From contig NZ_CAJNAT010000035.1 of assembly GCF_905220705.1 (NCBI RefSeq), forward strand, positions 1 to 64,000: a stretch of 64,000 nucleotides of DNA. The letters are read 5' to 3'. Made by a program: the position numbers and the translations under genes. Source of the stretch: Paraburkholderia domus (lineage in GTDB: Bacteria > Pseudomonadota > Gammaproteobacteria > Burkholderiales > Burkholderiaceae). Shown in pieces: positions 43,719 to 50,434 of this stretch. Position 1 is the stretch's first letter, and each line of letters begins with the position of its first letter. Under the pieces are notes generated by a model. That model was not told the origin of the DNA, searched no databases, and saw only the letters and a program-made list of their open reading frames with translations.

Positions 43719-43719
43719 G
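43695..43719 (+). other. attL (3' end of ppk2)
   Basis: A 25-bp sequence encoding MIVPEVY-stop of ppk2. It matches 58096-58120 in 24 of 25 positions (A instead of C at 43710). The integrase gene starts about 185 bp to its right. Confidence 0.85.
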
Positions 43720-43903
43720 TACCATATCCAGACCCAGCGAGGCCCAATAACGGGCCCACTGGTGCGGCGTTGCAGGCAATTAAGGCACATCTAGCACCCA
43801 TAAATTCCAGCGTCATCCAGCTTATAATGACGGTATTTAGAACGGTATACGACTAGGTCGACCGTTCGATCCACTAGATACCGTTGAAGCTGGGGGAAAT
43901 GAA

Positions 43904-45106
43904 TTGTTGACCGACATCAAGATCCGCGCGCTGAAGCCTACGCCCGGAAAGACCCTGACGAAGCACGGCGACCGCGACGGGCTCTATGTCGCCGTATTGG
44001 CGTCAGGCGTCCGTTCGTTCCGCTTTGACTACATTTTTCGGGGCCGTGGGCAGACTCTGACATTCGGCCGTTACCCGGATGTCACCCTCGCGGCGGCTCG
44101 CGCAAAGCTTGCGGATGCGCGTAAATTGCTGGCGGACGGTGAAAATCCGGCCGACCACAAGCGCCGTCGGCGCGGGCGGGAGGATGGCGCACAGACGTTC
44201 GGGGCGTTGGCTGAGATCTGGCTGAGGGATGCCGGTCTGGCGCCGTCAACCGTCACGCTACGCAAGCGCATCCTTGACGGCGACATCCTGCCGGCGTTCG
44301 GAAAGCGTCAGCTGACCGACATCAGCACGCCCCAGGTTATGGACCTGTGCGAAAAGATCCTCGCGCGAGGTGCACCGTCGACGGCCGTACACGCGCGGGA
44401 AATCATTTCTCTGGTCTACCGGTGGGCCGCGGCGCGCGGCATCGAAGTTGGTGACCCCGCCGGGAAGATCAAAGGAGCCGCGCTGGCGACTTTCAAGCCG
44501 CGTGAGCGAGCGCTTACCCCCGGCGAAATCGGCACGTTCTTTAACGTGCTCGAGGGAGTGGGCAGCCAGCCAGCGCTCAAGTTGGCGTTCAGGCTGGTTC
44601 TGCTTACCTTGGTCCGCAAGGGCGAGATGATCGGTGCCACATTCGACGAATTCGATCTCGACGCGGCGACATGGACGATCCCGGCGGGGCGCATGAAGGG
44701 AGGCCGAACACACGTCATCTATCTGAGCCGTCAGGTAGTCGAAATCGTCCGAGTCCTAAAAGGCATCGCCGGCCGATCGGCGTACCTGTTACAGGCACGA
44801 GGTGCCCCCGATAAGCCGATTTGCACATCGACTCTGAATTCCGTTATCAACGTAGTGATCAGGGCAGCGAAGAAGACCGATGTGAGTTTAGAGCCATTTG
44901 CCTTGCACGACATGCGCCGCACTGCAAGCACGCTGCTGCACGACGCAGGCTTTAGCTCGGATGTCATTGAGAAGGCGCTGGCGCACCAGCAGAGGGGCAT
45001 CCGTGCGGTCTATAACCGGGCGGAGTATGCCGAACAGCGCCGGGACATGCTTCAGAAATGGGCCGACATGGTGGATGAATATTGCGCCGCAACAGCTCCC
45101 GCGTGA
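43904..45106 (+). CDS. int: tyrosine recombinase (integrase), DUF4102/P4 type (400 aa)
   Basis: The N-terminal arm-binding domain (MLTDIKIRALKPTPGKTLTKHGDRDGLYVAVLASGVRSFRFDYIFRGRGQTLTFGRYPDVTLAAAR) is of the DUF4102 type seen in P4-like integrases. Catalytic residues are R238 (LVRKGE), H335 and R338 (HDMRR), H361 (AHQQ) and Y370 (AVYNRAEY). The gene starts with TTG after GGGGGAAA. It is the outermost left gene, next to attL, and so most likely catalyses insertion at ppk2. Confidence 0.95.
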   Translation: MLTDIKIRALKPTPGKTLTKHGDRDGLYVAVLASGVRSFRFDYIFRGRGQTLTFGRYPDVTLAAARAKLADARKLLADGENPADHKRRRRGREDGAQTFGALAEIWLRDAGLAPSTVTLRKRILDGDILPAFGKRQLTDISTPQVMDLCEKILARGAPSTAVHAREIISLVYRWAAARGIEVGDPAGKIKGAALATFKPRERALTPGEIGTFFNVLEGVGSQPALKLAFRLVLLTLVRKGEMIGATFDEFDLDAATWTIPAGRMKGGRTHVIYLSRQVVEIVRVLKGIAGRSAYLLQARGAPDKPICTSTLNSVINVVIRAAKKTDVSLEPFALHDMRRTASTLLHDAGFSSDVIEKALAHQQRGIRAVYNRAEYAEQRRDMLQKWADMVDEYCAATAPA

Positions 45107-45251
45107 AGCATTTCAGGTACGTACATAGATTTAATTAGGCATCGCTAATTCGGCCACGGTTTTTGGTTGGGCAGATAAATAACTTGTAGTAGTGTCTGAC
45201 CTCAGCAAGTCGCCGCCTATCTAAGGTGGCTTGAAAATGAGGAAAGAATAA

Positions 45252-45599
45252 ATGTCAGAATTCCTAAATGAATTGCGCAACGTGAAGCTGATCCGGCGAC
45301 CCGAGTTGCGTGAAATAACCCAAGTTCCGGATTCGACGTGGGACGTGTGGGAGAAGAACGGCAACGCTCCGAAGGGTTTTCTGCTGGGACCGCGGCTGAA
45401 GGTATGGCGGCTTAGCGAGGTTGCCGAGTGGATCGACCAACGGGCCGCCAACCCGGTCAAGGAGGCGTATTCGCCCGGTCGCGCCAAGCAGATCGAACGG
45501 CAGAAAGAATCAGATGCTACCCAAAAGCTGGCCGCGCAGATCCTCGCGAAACCGGAGTTGGCAGCCCGGGTTGCGGCCCTGCTCGGGGCTGACAAATGA
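45252..45599 (+). CDS. AlpA-like excisionase/regulator (115 aa)
   Basis: A winged-helix segment (RRPELREITQVPDSTWDVWEKNGNAPKGFLLGPRLKVWRLSEVAEWIDQRAANPV) has the AlpA/MerR-like pattern of excisionases: pick-up helix, G/P-rich wing, then W-R-x-S-E-V-x-x-W-I. The C-terminal 40 residues are charged and helical. It follows int by 145 bp and overlaps the next gene by 4 bp, as expected for an early control gene of an integrative element. It may direct excision or activate early transcription. Confidence 0.8.
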   Translation: MSEFLNELRNVKLIRRPELREITQVPDSTWDVWEKNGNAPKGFLLGPRLKVWRLSEVAEWIDQRAANPVKEAYSPGRAKQIERQKESDATQKLAAQILAKPELAARVAALLGADK

Positions 45600-45817
45600 C
45601 CACGATCGTCGAGCTGCGCCGCAGCGCCAGCGAGCGTTTGCGCATCACCCTTCGGGAATACCACGGTCGGACCTTCATCGACATGCGCGTGTGGTTCGCG
45701 ACTGGGTCAGGTGAATACCAAGCGAGCAGCAAGGGGATCACGCTCCGTCCCGAGCAGGTCGCGGAGGTCTGCCAGGGCCTCATGCTGGCCGCGCGTGCGA
45801 TCGACCCGGTGCGGTAG
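45596..45817 (+). CDS. PC4/p15-type ssDNA-binding protein (73 aa)
   Basis: The core ERLRITLREYHGRTFIDMRVWFATGSGEYQASSKGITLRPEQVAEVCQGL is the PC4 fold pattern: four strands with conserved Arg and Trp, then KGITLRPEQ before the last helix. PC4-like proteins bind single-stranded DNA as dimers. Lying between an excisionase-like and a replication gene, it may assist origin melting or replication. The ATG overlaps the preceding stop by 4 bp. Confidence 0.8.
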   Translation: MTTIVELRRSASERLRITLREYHGRTFIDMRVWFATGSGEYQASSKGITLRPEQVAEVCQGLMLAARAIDPVR

Positions 45818-45826
45818 GGGCGACGC

Positions 45827-46411
45827 ATGACCACCCATAGCTTCGACGTCGGAGACGCCTCCCAGTACGGTGTTGACTGCGCAATCCTCCTGTATAACCT
45901 CAGGTTTTGGATTTTCTACAACTGGACCAACAGCAAACATCAGGTCGACGGTCGCACGTGGACGTTCAACTCCGCGAAGGCATACGCGCAGCAATTCCCG
46001 TATTTATCGGAAGACAAGATCCAGCGGCTGCTTACCAAGCTCACCGACGCCCAGATCATTCTCCGTCGCGCCGGCTCCATGGACAAATGGGACCGAACAA
46101 ACTGGTACGCGTTCGTTGATCAGGATGCGCAGCTTGCACCAATGATTGAGGCGGCACAGCATTCCGCAAAACTGCGGAATGCATCCCGCAAGGCTGCGGA
46201 ATCGACACCGCACAATCGCGGAATCGACGCCGCAAAACTGCGGAATCACTGTACAGATGTAAACACAGATGTAATCGCATATAAAACGGCTTCGCCGAGA
46301 ATAGATTTGCCTCTCCCAAGGGAAAGCGGCGGTTCTGAAGCCTCGCGCGCGGCGATTGGCGAAGCCATGGCGGTGCTCCGAGGCAAGATCGTGACTGCGG
46401 AGGCGGGGTGA
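45827..46411 (+). CDS. lambda-O-like replication initiator with internal iterons (194 aa)
   Basis: The N-terminal 110 residues (ILLYNLRFWIFYNWTNSKHQVDGRTWTFNSAKAYAQQFPYLSEDKIQRLLTKLTDAQIILRRAG) look like a winged-helix DNA-binding domain of phage replication proteins. From about residue 112 the DNA holds four iterons at an exact 22-bp period; since 22 is not a multiple of three, the repetition is a DNA signal and not a protein repeat. This recalls lambda O, whose origin iterons lie within its own gene. No helicase gene is nearby, so it would recruit a host or helper helicase. Role inferred, not proven. Confidence 0.7.
   Translation: MTTHSFDVGDASQYGVDCAILLYNLRFWIFYNWTNSKHQVDGRTWTFNSAKAYAQQFPYLSEDKIQRLLTKLTDAQIILRRAGSMDKWDRTNWYAFVDQDAQLAPMIEAAQHSAKLRNASRKAAESTPHNRGIDAAKLRNHCTDVNTDVIAYKTASPRIDLPLPRESGGSEASRAAIGEAMAVLRGKIVTAEAG
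46162..46246 (+). repeat. four 22-bp iterons, candidate replication origin
   Basis: CCGCA starts at 46164, 46186, 46208 and 46230, and each copy ends in GCGGAAT. The first copy has perfect TTCCGCA/TGCGGAA arms around AAAC; copies 2-4 are degenerate versions. The repeats lie inside the replication-type gene. Confidence 0.8.
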
Positions 46412-47511
46412 CCATTTCACGCCTATTCCGTCGTGCTGGCGTCTGGCACTTCCGCGCGACCGTCGCCGGGCGCAGACTGCAGCGCTCGACGAAGCAAAAG
46501 GCCAAGGCGGCCGCGGCTAAGGTGGCCGCTGAGATGATCGAGCAGGCCGAGCGCGAGGCCACAGGTCTGCCGCCGTTGCCGACCGTCCGTGAACTCGCCC
46601 GTCAGTGGTTGGAGACCTTCGAAAACACACATTCGACGTCACACGTGAGAAACGTGGAAATATGCCAGCGGCTACACCTAGGCGACCTCACACACGTCCG
46701 GATCGATGCGGTTGATACCCTGATGGTCGAACGGGCGCGCGATGCCTTCCTGAGGTCCCATTCGGTTAGCACTGCGAACGCATGGACAAAAAATATCCGG
46801 CTGTTGTTCGCGTGGGCGGTTCGCACCGGGCAGATTCCATCAATCCCGTGGAAGGTCGTGCGGCTGACCCCTCAGAAACCAGTAAAAACGGTCCTGTATG
46901 CCGAGCAGTTCGCCGGCTGGCTCGCCGCGATCGACGCGCAGGGAAACGCACAGCTTTCGACGGTCGTCCGGCTGATGCTCCAACTGGGCCTGCGTGAGGC
47001 CGAGGTCTTCAGCGCCCGATTTGAATGGTTTGACTGGCATGCGGACACCTTCACACCCGGAAAGACGAAAGGACGCGAAGCAGTGCCGCTGCCGGTCGTG
47101 TCGAGCCTTCGGGCCTACCTCCATGATCGGCGTCGCGTCTCTGGCCTTGTCGTAAGTCGCGACGACGGTCGTCCATTGTCGGCGGGCTGGTTCTCCAAGC
47201 AATTCGAGCTCGCAAACAGGCAAGCCGCCACGCCGGGCATCACACCGCATTCGCTTCGACGTTCGTTCGCGACCCGTCTGCATGAGGAAGGCGCGACCGT
47301 GGGTCAGATCTCGAAGCTGCTGCGGCACAAGTCGCTGGGGGTCACCGAGGGGTATATCGTCCGGCGTCTGCTCGATCCGATCGAGGTAATGAATCGTGCT
47401 GATCAAAATTTGGTGCATTCAATGGAAAATCTGTTGCGCGTGACTTCGCAGTCCTCGCCAGTCAATGCGCCCGTTTTCTCAAGTGGAGTCGGGAATGACT
47501 CACAGGACTGA
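46408..47511 (+). CDS. second tyrosine recombinase, phage integrase family (367 aa)
   Basis: The protein has an N-terminal arm-binding region and SAM-like core-binding domain. The catalytic domain carries R196 (LGLREAE), H281 and R284 (HSLRR), H307 (LLRHKSLG) and Y316 (VTEGYIV). It is unlike the first integrase in its N-terminus. The GTG start overlaps the replication gene stop by 4 bp, so it belongs to that operon. It may resolve dimers or multimers or act at a different site; why the element carries two recombinases is not explained. Confidence 0.92.
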   Translation: MTISRLFRRAGVWHFRATVAGRRLQRSTKQKAKAAAAKVAAEMIEQAEREATGLPPLPTVRELARQWLETFENTHSTSHVRNVEICQRLHLGDLTHVRIDAVDTLMVERARDAFLRSHSVSTANAWTKNIRLLFAWAVRTGQIPSIPWKVVRLTPQKPVKTVLYAEQFAGWLAAIDAQGNAQLSTVVRLMLQLGLREAEVFSARFEWFDWHADTFTPGKTKGREAVPLPVVSSLRAYLHDRRRVSGLVVSRDDGRPLSAGWFSKQFELANRQAATPGITPHSLRRSFATRLHEEGATVGQISKLLRHKSLGVTEGYIVRRLLDPIEVMNRADQNLVHSMENLLRVTSQSSPVNAPVFSSGVGNDSQD

Positions 47512-47735
47512 ATCTGCGCCGCAATCGTGTCGCAATCGATGCGACCGCGAAATCATGGGGGAAAACGCACTGCGGTGCGAAGCTGCTCGCGCGCGCCCGC
47601 GCGGCTTGACGTCAAGCGCCCGTCTGGCTTGGATGGTGGGGATTGAAAGCGCTTCAAATAAGTACTGAAGAATTCGATAAAACCTGTGGTAGTGTTCGAA
47701 AAAGTAATTTGGATAACGAAGCATTGGAGGTTGGC

Positions 47736-48356
47736 GTGGATCTCAAGGGCATTTTCAGGAAGAAGCCGCGTACGCTGGACGATCTTCGCAAGGTGGAGGC
47801 GCAGTTGCTGTCCGATATGGAGCGCTCTACCGAGGCGGAGAATGCGGCATACGATCAGGCTCTGGCCAACGCAATGAGCGCGCTGGTTGCTGGCAAGCCG
47901 GGCAAGCCCGACGTGTCAGCCCTGACCGACGAATCGGTCGAACGCCAGATGCTGAGCGACATGCTGAAGGCTTGCCGCGCTGAGATTGCCGAGCGCGAAG
48001 CCGAGGCCACGCTAGATGATTCGAAGGCCCGATGGGCAGCAGCCGATGACGTGCGCGACGAGCATGTGCGCCGTGTCCAACGACTTCAAGCGGCTATTGG
48101 TGAGCTGGCGCAGAGCTACACGGACGTGCTGTTCGGCGCTGAGGCGTTGTTTTCAAGTGTGCCTGTGAAGCCCAACCACCGTCCGCATTCGTTCAGCGAG
48201 ATGGCAATTCGGGCACTGGTGGCCCGATGCCTCTTTGGGGCTACGAACGGGAAGTTTGGTGAGGCCGCGGTGTCGGCGTTCGTCGCCAGCCAGGATGCGA
48301 GTCTAGTCGAGCGCCTGAGGGACGATTTGGTCACGCTGTTTCAGCACAGGGGCTAA
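47736..48356 (+). CDS. phage hypothetical protein, coiled-coil (206 aa)
   Basis: Not recognised. The GTG start is favoured by GGAGG with 5 nt spacing; the frame is open to 47643. The protein is highly helical and charged (TLDDLRKVEAQLLSDMERSTEAENAAYDQAL, KACRAEIAEREAEATLDDSKARW), so a long coiled coil is likely. It opens the late, virion-like gene block and lies 3 bp before the scaffold-like gene. A capsid-assembly role is possible but unsupported. Confidence 0.75.
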   Translation: MDLKGIFRKKPRTLDDLRKVEAQLLSDMERSTEAENAAYDQALANAMSALVAGKPGKPDVSALTDESVERQMLSDMLKACRAEIAEREAEATLDDSKARWAAADDVRDEHVRRVQRLQAAIGELAQSYTDVLFGAEALFSSVPVKPNHRPHSFSEMAIRALVARCLFGATNGKFGEAAVSAFVASQDASLVERLRDDLVTLFQHRG

Positions 48357-48359
48357 GCG

Positions 48360-49028
48360 ATGGAGCCGAACACACAAGCCGTCACGCCCGAGCAGGTAGC
48401 TCCGGCACCCCACGGAGAAAGTCTCGACGAGTATCTGGCACGCCAGCCGGTCGCCGATAAAGCTGTTGAGCTAACAGGCGAAGCCGCGATGGCGCAGGCT
48501 CTGGTGGCTGCTGGCAAGCTAACGCAGGCGCAGGCCGATGCCATGATCGCGAGCGATCTGGCTGATGCTGGGCAGGCTGTGACGTCGAACGCGCATGCCG
48601 CTGCTGACCCGATGTGGAATGAGTTGCCGGCCGCGCTTAGCGCACCGGCCAACGCTGCCGATTACCGGCTGCCGAACAATACGGCGCTGCCGCCGAGCTT
48701 CGATGAGATGCAACTGGCGAGCGAGGCGTTTCGCGCGGCCAACATGCCAGTTGGGATCGCCCAGTCGATATTTCAGCGGATCAGCCAGGTTGCGGCGCAG
48801 CGTCTGACACCCGATCAGATTGAGTTGATGGCTCGCGAGACGGACGCCAAGTTTCAGGCACAGTACGGCGACCGCGCTCCGGCGATGATGGCGAAAGCGA
48901 GCAGACTGCTTGGACATGTCGCGAAGTCGCACCCGGGGATCCTGGATGCGTTGGTTCGCAGCGGAGCCGAGTGGGATTACAGCATCGTCCGCCAGGTGGC
49001 CGAGCACGCGGACCGCCTGCTCAAGTAG
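48360..49028 (+). CDS. scaffold-like phage head-assembly protein (222 aa)
   Basis: The N-terminal 100 residues are Ala/Gln-rich and low in complexity. Then comes ANAADYRLPNNTALPPSFDEMQLASEAFRAANMPVGIAQSIFQRISQ and, at the end, GHVAKSHPGILDALVRSGAEWDYSIVRQVAEHADRLL. This layout (ADYxxP..., helix, long linker helix, short C-terminal helix-loop-helix) resembles scaffolding proteins of podo- and T7-like phages. No capsid protein is encoded nearby, so it would act on a helper capsid or be a leftover. The identification rests on pattern only. Confidence 0.5.
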   Translation: MEPNTQAVTPEQVAPAPHGESLDEYLARQPVADKAVELTGEAAMAQALVAAGKLTQAQADAMIASDLADAGQAVTSNAHAAADPMWNELPAALSAPANAADYRLPNNTALPPSFDEMQLASEAFRAANMPVGIAQSIFQRISQVAAQRLTPDQIELMARETDAKFQAQYGDRAPAMMAKASRLLGHVAKSHPGILDALVRSGAEWDYSIVRQVAEHADRLLK

Positions 49029-49081
49029 CATAGCGGACTGCATCTGAGGCGACATCTATCCACGATATTTTGGGATGCGAA

Positions 49082-49291
49082 ATGAATGAATGTGAACTTG
49101 AGCTGGCCAATGCAAAACGGGCTGCGAGCGAGGGAAAGGCGAGCGAGCTTGAGCGCGAGCTGGTCGCTGCGCTGGCGCAGTTCGCCGCCAATCCGGGATG
49201 CACGTCGATGCAGCTTTCAGACGGCCGCTGGATTCACAGCACAGGCCAGATCAGCCGCTGCCGCGATGCGGCTGCTGATGCCTATCTGTAA
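49082..49291 (+). CDS. small phage hypothetical protein (69 aa)
   Basis: Not recognised. A Glu/Ala-rich helix (CELELANAKRAASEGKASELERELVAALAQF) is followed by CTSMQLSDGRWIHSTGQISRCRDAAADAYL. The last part echoes the end of the next small protein (DGTVYHRDGRVTRKG), so the two may be distantly related. The start is uncertain by a few codons (49070 TTG or 49082 ATG). Confidence 0.55.
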   Translation: MNECELELANAKRAASEGKASELERELVAALAQFAANPGCTSMQLSDGRWIHSTGQISRCRDAAADAYL

Positions 49292-49315
49292 CCGGCTTGA
49301 ACCCGAGGTGGCGCT

Positions 49316-49519
49316 ATGGGACTGCGTATCGTCAACCAGTGCTATCTCGATGAACTCGAAGCCGCCGAGCAGCTGGCGGCGAAGCGCGAGCGCGATCGTG
49401 ATCCAACCGTGCCAGAGATGATAGTGATGTTCCATGCGAACCGCGGTCTTGCATCGATCCAGCACCAGGATGGAACGGTGTATCACCGCGACGGCCGCGT
49501 GACACGAAAGGGGAACTGA
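49316..49519 (+). CDS. small phage hypothetical protein (67 aa)
   Basis: Not recognised. GAGGTGG is 4-5 nt before the ATG and the stop is 1 bp before the next gene. The protein has a charged helix (YLDELEAAEQLAAKRERDRDPTVPEM) and a beta hairpin-like end (ASIQHQDGTVYHRDGRVTRKG). Tight spacing with the terminase-small-like gene suggests coupled translation. Confidence 0.65.
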   Translation: MGLRIVNQCYLDELEAAEQLAAKRERDRDPTVPEMIVMFHANRGLASIQHQDGTVYHRDGRVTRKGN

Positions 49520-49520
49520 G

Positions 49521-50009
49521 ATGCAAACGACCGAGGCTCAACCGCGCAAGAATGGCCGCCCGCCTTTGCCACGCGGGCCGGATGGTCAAGTGATACGGCC
49601 GACGTCGACGGATGGCGAGAACCCTGCGGTGCAGCGCAAGATTAATCGCAGCCTGACGAAGGTCATCGACGCGACCATCAAAGCTGCGGCGGCCGGAGAG
49701 GTCGCGGCGCAACGCTTACTGCTCGAGCGCGGCATCGCGGCCAAGCGCCCGGTTGAGCCCAAGGTGGCGATTCCTGGGTTGAGCGAAGCTCCGACTGCGC
49801 AGGACGCCGCCATGGTTGTGCGCCAGGCCGCCGCCCGAGGCTTGATTACATTTGACGACGCGAAGCGCACGTTGGAGTACCTGAAGGCCGAGTTGCAATT
49901 CATGGAGCTCTACGGCGTGATCAAGATGTTGAAGGATCTTTACACGGCGAAGGGCGAAAAGATCCCGAAGGACGTGCGCGCCATGATTGTTCAGGCGGAA
50001 GGTGAGTGA
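49521..50009 (+). CDS. putative small terminase subunit-like protein (162 aa)
   Basis: A disordered, basic N-terminus (QPRKNGRPPLPRGPDGQVIRP) precedes INRSLTKVIDATIKAAAAGEVAAQRLLLERGIAAKRPVEPKVAIPGL. The latter resembles DUF5681-type proteins often annotated as phage terminase small subunits. The C-terminal helices (DDAKRTLEYLKAELQFMELYGVIKMLKDLY) could mediate oligomerisation. No large terminase is encoded in the element. If correct, this protein could redirect a helper phage's packaging motor, as TerS does in several satellites. The call is tentative. Confidence 0.45.
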   Translation: MQTTEAQPRKNGRPPLPRGPDGQVIRPTSTDGENPAVQRKINRSLTKVIDATIKAAAAGEVAAQRLLLERGIAAKRPVEPKVAIPGLSEAPTAQDAAMVVRQAAARGLITFDDAKRTLEYLKAELQFMELYGVIKMLKDLYTAKGEKIPKDVRAMIVQAEGE

Positions 50010-50431
50010 TGGAACTTACGCCGTCTTTTATTGCGAGGCATTTTGTCGCTCTTGAACACGTGGACGAAGGTGTCTTTGCCGCACGCGTTTTCAACTCGCC
50101 GGACGACGACGAGGCCAGCACATGTCGTGAGGATTTGGGCGTGGACGCCGCCGCGTGGCTGGTCATTCTGGATCTGCGCGACAAACCCTCCAGCGTGGTG
50201 CGCAGAACGCCCACACCGGCTCCGACACCACAGGAAGTCGCCAAGGCATCAGACGACCCGCGACCGCCTGCCGGTGGCTATCTGGATGCATACAAGTACG
50301 TGCCCGAACCGCCGCCGAAGTGGGAGAGGCGCAAAATAGATCTGAACGGCCGATACGTTGACGACGACGGCCGTGTGCTGCCCCGGGAAGATGTGATCAA
50401 ACCGTTTGGCATTAACGTTCAGGATACCTAA
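50009..50431 (+). CDS. phage hypothetical protein (140 aa)
   Basis: Not recognised. The ATG shares its A with the preceding stop (TGATG). The protein has an N-terminal alpha/beta part (LTPSFIARHFVALEHVDEGVFAARVFNSPDDDE) and a Pro-rich C-terminal half (TPTPAPTPQEV, KYVPEPPPKWERRKIDLNGRYVDDDGRV). It lies directly before the ejection protein gene, with only 3 bp between them, so a virion role is plausible. Confidence 0.65.
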   Translation: MELTPSFIARHFVALEHVDEGVFAARVFNSPDDDEASTCREDLGVDAAAWLVILDLRDKPSSVVRRTPTPAPTPQEVAKASDDPRPPAGGYLDAYKYVPEPPPKWERRKIDLNGRYVDDDGRVLPREDVIKPFGINVQDT

Positions 50432-50434
50432 TTC

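Noticed and set aside
43695..43719. tRNA gene as integration site
   Set aside because: No tRNA-like cloverleaf or T-loop is present; the repeat is the coding end of ppk2.
46162..46246. Possible CRISPR array
   Set aside because: The repeats are contiguous 22-bp units without unique spacers and lie inside a coding gene; iterons fit better.
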